DNA of 64,000 nt from a virus. Positions within the stretch are counted from its first letter, which is position 1, and every line of letters starts with the position of its first letter. A model generated the notes under the pieces. That model had not been told where the DNA came from. It saw only the letters and a list, made by a program, of their open reading frames with translations, and ran no database searches. The position numbers and the translations under genes were made by a program. Location: IMG/VR virus record IMGVR_UViG_3300010885_070871, positions 1 through 64,000 of that record. One strand, written 5' to 3'. Below, one piece after another: positions 25,891 to 34,575 of this stretch.

Positions 25891-26603
25891 TCCCCTCTGA
25901 AATTATTAATTATCATCTCAATAGATTTTTCTTTAGATATTTCTGTTCCTGTTTCCATATCAACTTTATTAGATATGCTAGATATTATTATACAGTCATG
26001 TTTACCAGAATAATCTTTTATATTAGTTTTTAAAAATCCTTTTATCTCTTTAATTTCTTTTGTAGTTTCACATAACGGATCTAGAAGCTCGGTCATAAGT
26101 AATGCAACACTTTCCTTTCCTGATATCTTTACAATAGAAAATCCCCAGGAAAAAACTCTCATGTATTTTTCGGTATCCTTCCTAATAATTATAAATCCTT
26201 CATCCCATAAATTATACCTGTTGCAATAGCTTTCAAGTTTGACCATAGAATTATAAAGAGCTTCAGTTTCTTTATTTTCTTGTAGAAATTTCTCAATTAC
26301 TTTTATAGAATTTTTAACTATACTATCAATTTCCCCTATATCATCTAAATTTTTATCTAATAGATTATAAAAATTATTTTTTTCATCTTCTGTCATTGAT
26401 ATCAGGGTTCTTTGAGTTAGCTCTGAGCTATTATCAAAATTAACAAGATCCTTCTGCATATTCAAAAGACTGGAGAAATTTTTAACAAAATTAGTCTTAC
26501 CCATACTTTTCTTTGTTTTAACAAGAAAATCCATAAGGATATAGTATTTGTGTTCAGTGTCTAGCGGAGCTTCTAAAAACCAGTATGGCTTTAGTTTTTT
26601 CAT
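25887..26603 (-). CDS. Unknown helical protein
   Basis: About 238 residues, starting MKKLKPYWFLEAPLDTEHKY from the ATG at 26603; an ATG nine bases upstream is possible. Mostly helical, with 'YWFLEAPLDTEHKYYILMDF' near the start and 'DCIIISSISNKVDMETGTEI' near the end. No family is recognised. A minus-strand TATATA element lies about 23 bases upstream. It ends the mixed-strand island; the large plus-strand glycan operon begins beyond its promoter region. Confidence 0.6.
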   Translation of the reverse strand: MKKLKPYWFLEAPLDTEHKYYILMDFLVKTKKSMGKTNFVKNFSSLLNMQKDLVNFDNSSELTQRTLISMTEDEKNNFYNLLDKNLDDIGEIDSIVKNSIKVIEKFLQENKETEALYNSMVKLESYCNRYNLWDEGFIIIRKDTEKYMRVFSWGFSIVKISGKESVALLMTELLDPLCETTKEIKEIKGFLKTNIKDYSGKHDCIIISSISNKVDMETGTEISKEKSIEMIINNFRGD

Positions 26604-26625
26604 AAAATTCAAAAAAATGTCTTAT

Positions 26626-26637
26626 ATTATATATAGA
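26626..26637 (-). promoter_or_regulatory. CTATATATAAT promoter-like element
   Basis: On the minus strand CTATATATAATATAAG lies about 23 bases upstream of the ATG at 26603. The TATATA core is palindromic and could also act rightward. Confidence 0.4.
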
Positions 26638-26766
26638 TGAATCAAAAAAATTACCATTAAAAAAAAATTTAATAAATTAATTAAAACGTGAAACTTATTT
26701 TCCAAAAAGGTCTAAAAAATTTACCTAGTAAATCCCGGGCCATGAATCATAAAATATAGTATCTCT
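26638..26766 (+). promoter_or_regulatory. Leader of the glycan operon with promoter-like element and possible start-masking hairpin
   Basis: This 129-base gap holds no gene. ATATAGTAT (26754-26762) precedes the ATG at 26767 and fits the late-type motif. GGGCCAT (26737-26743) can pair with ATG-A-GCCC (26767-26774) leaving one bulged A, which would cover the start codon of the first glycosyltransferase. The GC cluster is striking in such AT-rich DNA. Function is inferred. Confidence 0.4.
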
Positions 26767-27390
26767 ATGAGCCCCCAATTTTTAGTTATAGCATATTACA
26801 CCAAAAACACAAGCTACCAAAACTTAGCTAACAGTTTAAAACAATCTTTAGACAGATTCACAATCCCCAATTTTATAAAACCAATAGAAGATCTAGGCTC
26901 ATGGGAAAAGAACACACATCATAAAGCATATTTCATTAAAGAGTGTCTGGAGACAAAACAAGAAAACCTACTTTATGTTGACGTAGATGCTGTTTTTAGA
27001 AGGTACCCAGATCTTATACCAAATCTTGATTGTGATATAGCATACAGAACTGAAAACTTTAGATGGAGAGCAGATGAAGCTTTGTCGGGAACCATATTCT
27101 TAAAAAATAACGATAATATTAAAAAGATGGTTAATCGTTGGATCGAGCTAAACCAAGCTACTCCTGCTGAAAGAATGAAACCAGAAACTTGGGAACAGAA
27201 AAATATGCAAAGGGCACAGAGAGAATTTCAGGATTTGACTTATTATAACTTTCCTCCTGAATATACTTTTATTACAGACCACACTAGAAGGATGTATCCT
27301 AATATAAGTCCTGTTGTTGAACATTTCCAAGAATCAAGAAATGTTCATAAATCCCCGAATCAAAATCCAGGTTTTAGGCTAAGAAGATAG
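26767..27390 (+). CDS. Glycosyltransferase-like protein (GT-A, DVD motif)
   Basis: 207 residues. It starts with 'FLVIAYYTKNTSYQNLANSL', has 'DLGSWEKNTHHKAYFIKECL' and then 'ENLLYVDVDAVFRRYPDL', where D-V-D is the likely metal/sugar-nucleotide site of a GT-A fold. Two proteins further on (28126, 28766) share this plan, so they are paralogues. First gene of a tightly packed plus-strand operon; the next begins 1 base after its stop. Sugar donor and acceptor are unknown. Confidence 0.7.
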   Translation: MSPQFLVIAYYTKNTSYQNLANSLKQSLDRFTIPNFIKPIEDLGSWEKNTHHKAYFIKECLETKQENLLYVDVDAVFRRYPDLIPNLDCDIAYRTENFRWRADEALSGTIFLKNNDNIKKMVNRWIELNQATPAERMKPETWEQKNMQRAQREFQDLTYYNFPPEYTFITDHTRRMYPNISPVVEHFQESRNVHKSPNQNPGFRLRR

Positions 27391-27391
27391 T

Positions 27392-28129
27392 ATGATTTTA
27401 AAACATGCTGTTCTAAGCTCAAACTCGAACCCAGAATATCTTGATTTTTGGCCTTATGTTGCTAAGGCATGGAGAGATGTTATAGGATTAAATCCTGTAC
27501 TTCTTTATATTGATAGTTCAGAACCCCCTGAGTGGGTATATGAACATGGTATTGTTTTTCATCTAGAATCTATAAATGAATGGTCAATTGCTCAACAAGC
27601 ACAATCAATAAGATTCTGGGGAGCACGTATATTGAAGGAACCTTTTATAATCTCAGATATGGATATGTTACCTATATCTAGAGATTATTATGAGAATGGG
27701 GTTAAAGATATAGGAGAAAGAGGTATAGTTTCTTATAGCTCTGATATTATCAAATACCGATGGTATAGAACTAATCCACAATATCCTATGTGCTATCTTG
27801 CAGGTGATCCTAAATCGTTTGTAGATCTTCTAGATCTGAATGATCTTGACCATAAATCTTTTTTGAGAAGACTTATGAGAATGAATATAAGATTTGGAAC
27901 AGACCAAAAGTTTTTTTATAATCAATCACTAATTAAGAAGAATGTGACTATAAAACATTTAGAAAGAGGTTGGATAGAAGAAAAATATGCTACACGAAGA
28001 TTGGATAAAGCAATCTGGCCAAAAACGGACTATTTAGCACAAGAATATATAGACTGCCATTTACCTAGACCTTATAATAGTAATAAAGGAATTTGTGATA
28101 ATCTTTTTGATAAACTTAATTTAAAATGA
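27392..28129 (+). CDS. Putative GT-A glycosyltransferase (DMD motif)
   Basis: 245 residues. 'KAWRDVIGLNPVLLYIDSSE' and 'IRFWGARILKEPFIISDMDM' are typical of GT-A-fold sugar-nucleotide transferases, with D-M-D as the metal-binding site. 'NIRFGTDQKFFYNQSL' and 'RRLDKAIWPKTDYLAQEYID' form the acceptor side. It overlaps the following gene by 4 bases (ATGA). It differs enough from its neighbours to be a separate transferase family. Confidence 0.65.
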   Translation: MILKHAVLSSNSNPEYLDFWPYVAKAWRDVIGLNPVLLYIDSSEPPEWVYEHGIVFHLESINEWSIAQQAQSIRFWGARILKEPFIISDMDMLPISRDYYENGVKDIGERGIVSYSSDIIKYRWYRTNPQYPMCYLAGDPKSFVDLLDLNDLDHKSFLRRLMRMNIRFGTDQKFFYNQSLIKKNVTIKHLERGWIEEKYATRRLDKAIWPKTDYLAQEYIDCHLPRPYNSNKGICDNLFDKLNLK

Positions 28130-28764
28130 ATAACCCACTTTTTATATCATACTACACAAAAAACGACTACTATCAAGAATGTTCTAGAAATTTAAAATCA
28201 ATGTGTGATTCTCTAGGTATTGAGATAGAAATAGCAGAAGTTCGTGATTTGGGTTCATATTGGAAAAATACATTATATAAACCAACCTATATTTTAAATA
28301 AAATAAAGGAGAAAAAAGTAGATTTGATATGGATAGATGTAGATACCAAAATAAAAAAATATCCAGATTGCTTTAAAAAATGGAATACAGATCTTCTTTT
28401 TTCTAGTCATACTGGAGATCTTCAAGGTATAAAAGCTTCACCTATAGGTTTTAAGTATAATGATAGATGTATAAATTTTCTAGAAGAATGGTCCAAAAAA
28501 TGTAATGAAAAAATAGAAAAAAATGACATAGACATGGATCACGATGTTTTAAAGTATGAAATAATTTCTGATTTTTGTGGTAAGATATCTTTAGATGTTA
28601 TGAAAGACGGATTTAACTTTAAAGATTTTAGTGATGGAGAAGTAATAGACAATGGTATATCTAGAGGAATATCTAAACATCAAGAGGTAAAAATAGTTAT
28701 GAATAAAAACAGAAAAAGATCGTATGATTTTGATAAAACATCTATACAAAAATTTATTATCTAA
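28126..28764 (+). CDS. Glycosyltransferase-like protein, paralogue of the 26767 product
   Basis: 212 residues. 'LFISYYTKNDYYQECSRNLK' and 'DLGSYWKNTLYKPTYILNKI' repeat the plan of the first operon gene, and 'VDLIWIDVDTKIKKYPDCF' gives the D-V-D site. The late acidic segment 'DIDMDHDVLKYEI' may help bind metal. Likely a sugar transferase with a related donor. The next gene starts 1 base after its stop. Confidence 0.7.
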   Translation: MNNPLFISYYTKNDYYQECSRNLKSMCDSLGIEIEIAEVRDLGSYWKNTLYKPTYILNKIKEKKVDLIWIDVDTKIKKYPDCFKKWNTDLLFSSHTGDLQGIKASPIGFKYNDRCINFLEEWSKKCNEKIEKNDIDMDHDVLKYEIISDFCGKISLDVMKDGFNFKDFSDGEVIDNGISRGISKHQEVKIVMNKNRKRSYDFDKTSIQKFII

Positions 28765-28765
28765 T

Positions 28766-29620
28766 ATGAGAAAGATTGTAAGAAGATTTCTTTTTAGCGA
28801 TGAAAGAAACAATAAAATAACAAAAGGAAGTAATTCTAAAAATATAAACGATACAAAATCAGAAGAGGAAAGAAAAATAAAAGAAGAGGAAGAAATAAAA
28901 AAAATAGAAGATATGTTATTTAATACATTACCAAATTCTAAAAATAGAGAATTAGTAACAAAATGGGAAAGATTAACTGGAAAAGAAACAATATTTGTTT
29001 GTTTTATATCAGATCCTCCAGAAAGTAATTTCTATACAACTAGAATATTGTCTTTGATTGATAAAATCAATTCTTTAGGATATGATTATATTATACACAA
29101 TTATAAGTCAGATAGAAATTATTTTCAGAACTGCTGTTATAAACCCGTTTTTATAAATGATATTCTTAAAGCTAATGAAAAAAATTTAGTTTGGATAGAT
29201 GGTGACACAAATTTAAAAAACGATATAGGAGATTTTATTGATACTGAAAAAGATTTTGATATAGGACTAGTTACATATAATGGGGATATAAACGGATTTA
29301 TTGCTTCTCCTTTATTTATAAGAAACACCACTACAGGAAATCAATTAATAGAATCCTGGATGGATCACTGTACAAGCATGGTAGAATCTGGAAATTGTGA
29401 ACTGGACCACGATGCTCTAAAGCATGTAACAATTCCTAAATTTAGAAACAGTTTAAAAATAAAATTAAACTGGAATAACACAAACGATCTTCATAAAGGA
29501 ATGATATTAGAAAATGTAAATTCTGATGTTCCCTATAAAAGGGAGATATTAAGAAAAATGACTTTTGTTAATCAAAATAGACCGTTTAATTTTAAAAACA
29601 ACGATTTTATAATAGTATAG
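28766..29620 (+). CDS. Glycosyltransferase-like protein with charged N-terminal extension
   Basis: 284 residues from the ATG at 28766 (MRKIVRRFLFSDERNNKITK); an ATG at 28724 would overlap the preceding gene by 41 bases. An Arg/Lys-rich start and a Lys/Glu-rich helix (about 30-60) precede the transferase body: 'TIFVCFISDPPESNFYTTRI', 'NYFQNCCYKPVFINDIL' and 'KNLVWIDGDTNLKNDIGDFI' with D-G-D. The body is related to the 28126 product. The extension could anchor it to a membrane surface or partner. Confidence 0.65.
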   Translation: MRKIVRRFLFSDERNNKITKGSNSKNINDTKSEEERKIKEEEEIKKIEDMLFNTLPNSKNRELVTKWERLTGKETIFVCFISDPPESNFYTTRILSLIDKINSLGYDYIIHNYKSDRNYFQNCCYKPVFINDILKANEKNLVWIDGDTNLKNDIGDFIDTEKDFDIGLVTYNGDINGFIASPLFIRNTTTGNQLIESWMDHCTSMVESGNCELDHDALKHVTIPKFRNSLKIKLNWNNTNDLHKGMILENVNSDVPYKREILRKMTFVNQNRPFNFKNNDFIIV

Positions 29621-29621
29621 T

Positions 29622-30464
29622 ATGAATAAATTAAAAGCATCATGGGCACCGTTCCCTCAAGAATATTCTTCTTGTTCAAGTTTAAAACCTAAAAATTTCG
29701 AATGGTCAAAAACAGATGGTATTGCTAATGTGTACATTGATAATAATATACTGAACCATAGAGGTCCAGCACACAGAAACTTTGGATGGTTTTGTGAATC
29801 CTCTGAGATTATTCCTGATCTTAAAAAGCATCTTCTAAATAATCTAGGAACACTAAGAGTTCATTTTCAAAATATATTTACTTGTGATTCTGAAATAATA
29901 AACAGAGATCCCTCGTTCTTTTTATTTAATCCACCAGGATCAAATCTACCATGGACAAATCCTAATTCTTTTGGAATACATCAAAAAAGTAAATTAGTCT
30001 CTATGGTTTGTAGTTCTAAAGATATGACAACAGGACATAAATTAAGATTAAGTGTTGCTTCAAAAATAAAAGATAAAGTTGATCTTTTTGGAGGAGCACA
30101 CGGAAGTCCTAAATCTGGAAGTGGAATAGGTCCATCAGGTGATTGGTGGAGATCTAGAGATGAATCATTAGCTCCTTATATGTTTTCTGTTGTATTTGAA
30201 AATTCATCTTATGACAACTATTACACTGAAAAAATAACAGATTGTTTTGCCAATGGAACTATTCCTATCTATTGGGGAGATTCTAAAATATGCGAAACAT
30301 TTGATTGTAACGGAATAATAAAATGGAATGAAAATTTTGATTTTAATTCATTAACCGAAGAATTATATAAAAGTAAATTAGATTCTATTACAAAAAACTT
30401 CGAAATTGTAAAAAAATTAGATTCATCAGACGATCTACTATTTAATAAAATAAAAAACAGATGA
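29622..30464 (+). CDS. GT10 alpha-1,3-fucosyltransferase-like protein
   Basis: 280 residues. The GT10 donor-binding signature is clear: 'FSVVFENSSYDNYYTEKITD' followed by 'CFANGTIPIYWGDSKI'. Upstream 'KLVSMVCSSKDMTTGHKLRL' and 'KVDLFGGAHGSPKSGSGIG' fit the same family. GT10 enzymes transfer fucose from GDP-fucose, and the GDP-fucose synthase encoded at 34576 could supply that donor. No signal peptide or membrane segment, so it acts in the host cytoplasm. It overlaps the next gene by 4 bases. Confidence 0.88.
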   Translation: MNKLKASWAPFPQEYSSCSSLKPKNFEWSKTDGIANVYIDNNILNHRGPAHRNFGWFCESSEIIPDLKKHLLNNLGTLRVHFQNIFTCDSEIINRDPSFFLFNPPGSNLPWTNPNSFGIHQKSKLVSMVCSSKDMTTGHKLRLSVASKIKDKVDLFGGAHGSPKSGSGIGPSGDWWRSRDESLAPYMFSVVFENSSYDNYYTEKITDCFANGTIPIYWGDSKICETFDCNGIIKWNENFDFNSLTEELYKSKLDSITKNFEIVKKLDSSDDLLFNKIKNR

Positions 30465-31183
30465 ATAAAATAAACTTGATTGCTGCTTCTAGAGAAAGAT
30501 CTATAAGAATGAGTGAAGTTATTCTTAAATGGTATCATAGTGCATCCAACCCAGAGAATATAGAGTTTATTATTTCTATTGATACTACAGATCATATGGT
30601 GGAAAGATACAAAAGAAATTTTAGAAATCTAGAACTTCAATATGGTGTAAAAATAAAATTAGTTATAAACGATAACAAGAACACTGTACAAGCAATAAAC
30701 GCAGCTAAACCTCATATAAATGGTGATATTATTTTTATAATATCTGATGATACTGATTGTTTTCAAGGATGGGATAAAGCAATATTGGATGTAGTAAAAG
30801 ATAAAAATGATTACTATATAATTAAAACTAACGATGGAATAGGAAAAGATTTAATTACTATGCCTATATTCTCTAGAAAATATTTAGATTCTAAGGATTA
30901 CATATATTATCCTAAATATGAGCATATGTTTTGTGATACTGAATTGACATGCGTTGCACATTTAGAAGGATGTATAATAGATGCTAGTAATATAACTTTT
31001 AAACATTTACATTACACTCAGGGATATCACGAAAAGGATCATAATGATGTAAAAAACCAGTTTACTTTTTATACAGGTATGGAAATATTTAAAGAAAGAT
31101 TAGGCTTAAATTTTGAAATTCCAAAAGAAAAACAAAAAGGGGAAATCCCAAAAAATATAATAGAATATATAAACAACAACTAA
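30461..31183 (+). CDS. GT2-like glycosyltransferase
   Basis: 240 residues. 'INLIAASRERSIRMSEVILK', 'IEFIISIDTTDHMVERYKRN' and 'NGDIIFIISDDTDCFQGWDK' follow the GT-A/GT2 layout, with D-D-T-D as the metal-binding motif. 'ISRKYLDSKDYIYYPKYEHM'-like residues near 140-160 and the late 'HYTQGYHEKDHNDVKNQF' may bind the acceptor. Length is short for GT2, so it is a single-domain enzyme. Confidence 0.75.
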   Translation: MNKINLIAASRERSIRMSEVILKWYHSASNPENIEFIISIDTTDHMVERYKRNFRNLELQYGVKIKLVINDNKNTVQAINAAKPHINGDIIFIISDDTDCFQGWDKAILDVVKDKNDYYIIKTNDGIGKDLITMPIFSRKYLDSKDYIYYPKYEHMFCDTELTCVAHLEGCIIDASNITFKHLHYTQGYHEKDHNDVKNQFTFYTGMEIFKERLGLNFEIPKEKQKGEIPKNIIEYINNN

Positions 31184-31196
31184 AAAAATAAAAAAA

Positions 31197-31772
31197 ATGC
31201 AAAATTCATCAGGAGCTTTCAATGAAGATCATTTTATGTCTAAAAAATTTTTAGATATAAAAAACAAATACACTTTAGATACTGTAATAGAAACAGGTAC
31301 CTATCACGGAGTAACCACAGAATGGTTTGCTCATAATTTTGATAAGGTATACACAGTTGAGTGTAGTCAACCTTATTATGAAGAGGCTCAAAAAAGAATA
31401 GGTTCTTATTCTAATGTACATAGCTATTTAAAAGACAGCCCAGTTTTTCTAAAAGAAATATTAAGCACTATTCAGGATAATAAAACAATTATTTTTTTAG
31501 ATGCACATTGGTACACTAATCCTGTTTTAAATGAGCTAGATGCTATAAAAGAATCTGGTAAAAAACCAATAATAGCAATTCATGATTTTATGGTACCAGA
31601 TCATCCAGAATTCGGATACGACATTTATCCTGACCAAAATATAGTTTATAATTGGGAATGGATTCAAGGCAAAATAGAATCTATATACGGAAAAAGTGGA
31701 TATACTAAAGAATATAATAACGAAGCAACAGGAGCTATGAGAGGTTGTATATTCTTATTTCCAAATAAATAA
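31197..31772 (+). CDS. Class I SAM methyltransferase-like protein
   Basis: 191 residues. 'LDTVIETGTYHGVTTEWFAH' is motif I in the form E-T-G-T-Y-x-G, 'DKVYTVECSQPYYEEAQKRI' carries the acidic residue that binds the ribose, and 'NKTIIFLDAHWYTNPVLNEL' is motif IV with D-A-H-W. This variant fold is common in glycan O-methylation clusters. The substrate is presumably a sugar or glycan intermediate. Confidence 0.65.
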   Translation: MQNSSGAFNEDHFMSKKFLDIKNKYTLDTVIETGTYHGVTTEWFAHNFDKVYTVECSQPYYEEAQKRIGSYSNVHSYLKDSPVFLKEILSTIQDNKTIIFLDAHWYTNPVLNELDAIKESGKKPIIAIHDFMVPDHPEFGYDIYPDQNIVYNWEWIQGKIESIYGKSGYTKEYNNEATGAMRGCIFLFPNK

Positions 31773-31793
31773 ATAATAAATAATAAATAAAAT

Positions 31794-32480
31794 ATGAGCA
31801 CAAACAATACACTAAGAAGCATAGGATCAAAATACGGAACTGATAAAGTATCCCACGGATTTTGCGAAGTATACGAAGAAAAATTTAATAATATTAGAGA
31901 ATCTTCAAAAAATATTTTAGAAATAGGGGTTTTCTTTGGAGCTAGTATTTTAATGTGGAGAGACTATTTTTCTAATTCTACGATTCATGGATTTGATACC
32001 TTTGAAGGACTACAAGGAAATGGTCACAGATTTCAAAATTCAGACAAATTTCTTAATGAATGGAAAAATGATGTAAATCTACAAAACAGAATTGAACTTT
32101 ATAAGTACGATCAAGGGAAAGAAAGCGATCTTATTTCATTTATATCAGATATTAAAAAGAAAAACATATCATTTGATGTAATAATTGAAGACGGTTCACA
32201 TCTAATGGTAGATCAACAATTAGATCTAAAATATCTATTTTCTACAGTCAAATCTGGAGGATATTATGTTATTGAGGATATACACAGTTCATTGGGTGCT
32301 TATGATGTGATGAGTGATTTTTCAAATACTACACTAACAATGATTAATAGATATAAAGAAAAAAAAGAATTACATTCTATTTATGTAGATTTAAGTGACA
32401 TTAAACCTTTAATTAAAAATATGGAATTATTCACAGTAGAATCTACTGGAAGTATGACATGTATAATAGAAAAAATATAA
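31794..32480 (+). CDS. Methyltransferase-24 / macrocin-O-methyltransferase-like protein
   Basis: 228 residues. 'SIGSKYGTDKVSHGFCEVYE' and 'KNILEIGVFFGASILMWRDY' (E-I-G-V-x-x-G), then 'IHGFDTFEGLQ' and 'SFDVIIEDGSHLMVDQQLDL', closely fit the sugar O-methyltransferase group near macrocin methyltransferase and cephalosporin hydroxylase. The D-G-S-H segment binds metal in related enzymes. The stop and the next start overlap as TAATG. Confidence 0.75.
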   Translation: MSTNNTLRSIGSKYGTDKVSHGFCEVYEEKFNNIRESSKNILEIGVFFGASILMWRDYFSNSTIHGFDTFEGLQGNGHRFQNSDKFLNEWKNDVNLQNRIELYKYDQGKESDLISFISDIKKKNISFDVIIEDGSHLMVDQQLDLKYLFSTVKSGGYYVIEDIHSSLGAYDVMSDFSNTTLTMINRYKEKKELHSIYVDLSDIKPLIKNMELFTVESTGSMTCIIEKI

Positions 32481-33166
32481 TGGAAAAAAAATGTATAATA
32501 AATTTTTCCGATAATGCTAGATATATTCTGGGACAAAATAGATTATTAGAATCCTTAAAAAATACTGGCTATACTGGGGATGTCTTTGTAGAAAATAATG
32601 AAAAAAATATACATTTTAAATCGCACAAAGAAATAAATTATGGATTTAAAGCGGGAATGATTAATAAGGTAAAAAACCTAGGATATCGATATGTATTATG
32701 GATAGATTCTTCAGTATATGCTGGGAAAGACGTGTCACCAATATTTGATTACATTGAAAAAAATGGATATTTCGTTTTACAATATGATGAGGGTGTATCT
32801 ACATCTGGAGAATGGTGTTGTGATACTGCACTAGTACCTTTACAAATAACAAGAGAAGAATCTTTTGAAATCCCTCACGCATATGCAACAGTTTTCGGAT
32901 TAGATTTAAAAAAACACTCTGGATTTTTTGATGAATATTTAAGACTTGCAGAGGAAGGAACTGCATTTAATGGTGATTGGTATAACCGAGAAAATCAATG
33001 TTCTTTTGATCCTAGAGTAAAGGGACATAGACACGATCAGACGGTTATGTCTGTACTTATGTGGAAAATGGGAATGAGAAACTGGATAACAAAAAATACA
33101 GTAAAGGATTTTACCAATTTTTATAATTATAAAGAATCCAAAGAATCCATATTAATATATGGATAA
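32480..33166 (+). CDS. Glycosyltransferase-like protein, first of a paralogous pair
   Basis: 228 residues from the ATG at 32480, which shares its A with the previous stop; an upstream ATG at 32459 lies inside that gene. 'YGFKAGMINKVKNLGYRYVL' and 'WIDSSVYAGKDVSPIFDYIE' suggest a GT-A-like core, with D-S-S in place of D-x-D. 'KGHRHDQTVMSVLMWKMGMR' near the end is conserved in its paralogue at 33889. The family is not one I can name. The two paralogues flank a methyltransferase gene. Confidence 0.65.
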   Translation: MEKKCIINFSDNARYILGQNRLLESLKNTGYTGDVFVENNEKNIHFKSHKEINYGFKAGMINKVKNLGYRYVLWIDSSVYAGKDVSPIFDYIEKNGYFVLQYDEGVSTSGEWCCDTALVPLQITREESFEIPHAYATVFGLDLKKHSGFFDEYLRLAEEGTAFNGDWYNRENQCSFDPRVKGHRHDQTVMSVLMWKMGMRNWITKNTVKDFTNFYNYKESKESILIYG

Positions 33167-33181
33167 AAATAAAATGATAAA

Positions 33182-33868
33182 ATGATAAATTTAAACGATT
33201 ACAGAAGACAAGTTTATAGTCAAACTGGGGAAGATGGAATAATCGAAAAAATATTTCAAACTCTAGATATAAAAAATGGGTGGTATTGCGAATTTGGTGC
33301 AGGAGACGGTAATTGGATTTCTAACACTAAAAAACTTAGAGAGGAAGGATGGAAAGGAGTTTTAATTGAAGGTGACGAACCTTCTTTTAATAATCTAAAA
33401 TCAAATTTCGGAGATAATCCAAATGTTAGCGTAATAAATTCTTATGTTAGCTGTGAAGAAAAAGAATCTTTAGATTATCTTCTCAGTAAAACTAAAATTC
33501 CAGTTGATTTTGATATTCTTTCTATTGATGTGGATGGAAATGATCTATGGATATGGAAATCCTTAATTAAATATTCTCCTAAAATTGTAGTCACTGAGTA
33601 TAATGCTTCATATGATTCTCATATAAGTTTAACTATCGAATATAACAGGGATCATAGATTTAATTCGGACAATTATTATGGAGCAACTCCTGGTGCTTTT
33701 AATAAGCTTGCTGAGGAAAAAGGTTATGTTTTAGTTGGATTTACCCCCAGCTTGAACTTATTTTATTGTAAAAAAGAATTTGCTAGTCATTTTAGAGAAT
33801 TAGAAATAAACGAAGTTAGCAGTGGTGTGGGATGGCCAAGAAGCTCTAAATCCATGGTATCGTATTAA
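33182..33868 (+). CDS. FkbM-type methyltransferase-like protein
   Basis: 228 residues. 'VYSQTGEDGIIEKIFQTLDI', 'GWYCEFGAGDGNWISNTKKL' (E-F-G-A-x-D-G), 'GWKGVLIEGDEPSFNNLKSN' and 'VDFDILSIDVDGNDLWIWKS' match the FkbM-like SAM-dependent methyltransferases common in polysaccharide clusters. Conserved 'KIVVTEYNASY' follows. It lies between two paralogous transferases, so the three probably act on one glycan unit. Confidence 0.75.
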   Translation: MINLNDYRRQVYSQTGEDGIIEKIFQTLDIKNGWYCEFGAGDGNWISNTKKLREEGWKGVLIEGDEPSFNNLKSNFGDNPNVSVINSYVSCEEKESLDYLLSKTKIPVDFDILSIDVDGNDLWIWKSLIKYSPKIVVTEYNASYDSHISLTIEYNRDHRFNSDNYYGATPGAFNKLAEEKGYVLVGFTPSLNLFYCKKEFASHFRELEINEVSSGVGWPRSSKSMVSY

Positions 33869-33888
33869 AAAATATAACTTATAAAATT

Positions 33889-34575
33889 ATGAGTAAAAGA
33901 TGTGTTTTAAATTTTTCAAATGGCAGATATATTCGGGGACAAGAAAGACTTGTTTCTTCTTTGAAAAATGTTGGATATAAGGACGGGATTTTGGTAGATA
34001 CAAAAGAATCTGATATACCTTTTAAAACACACGATGAAGTAAATTATGGATTCAAAGCCGGGATGATAAACAAAGCTTTAAAATTGGGTTATGAATCAGT
34101 ATTATGGATAGATTCTTCAGTATACGTTGGTAAAGATGTATCGCCAATATTTGATTATATAGAAAAAAATGGATATTTTGTTTTTCAGTACGGCAAGAAT
34201 CACGGTGTAAATTCGGGTGAATGGTGTGCTGATGTAGCACTTGAACCATTAGGTATAACTCGAGAAGAATCATATCAAATTCCCCATGCATACGCAACTC
34301 TTTTTGGTATAAATCTTAAGAAGCATCCTGATTTTTTTAAAGAATATTTAAGACTTGCAGAAGATGGTAAAGCGTTTACTGCTCCTTGGCATAATTCAAA
34401 TTATGAAGCATCGGTAGAAAAAAATGTACACGGTCACAGACATGATCAGACTGTTATGTCAGTTTTAATGTGGAAAATGGGTATGAGAAACTGGATAGGT
34501 GAAGAAGAAAGATATGAATGGTATAGGAATTATTTAGATCCAGGAAATGCCATTTTGTTACAACATCCAATATAA
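33889..34575 (+). CDS. Glycosyltransferase-like protein, second of a paralogous pair
   Basis: 228 residues, clearly homologous along its whole length to the 32480 product: 'NYGFKAGMINKALKLGYESV', 'SSVYVGKDVSPIFDYIEKNG', 'SGEWCADVALEPLGITREES' and 'GHRHDQTVMSVLMWKMGMRN' have near-identical counterparts there. Divergence is concentrated around residues 20-50 and at the C terminus, which may set substrate choice. The next gene starts immediately at a GTG. Confidence 0.65.
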   Translation: MSKRCVLNFSNGRYIRGQERLVSSLKNVGYKDGILVDTKESDIPFKTHDEVNYGFKAGMINKALKLGYESVLWIDSSVYVGKDVSPIFDYIEKNGYFVFQYGKNHGVNSGEWCADVALEPLGITREESYQIPHAYATLFGINLKKHPDFFKEYLRLAEDGKAFTAPWHNSNYEASVEKNVHGHRHDQTVMSVLMWKMGMRNWIGEEERYEWYRNYLDPGNAILLQHPI

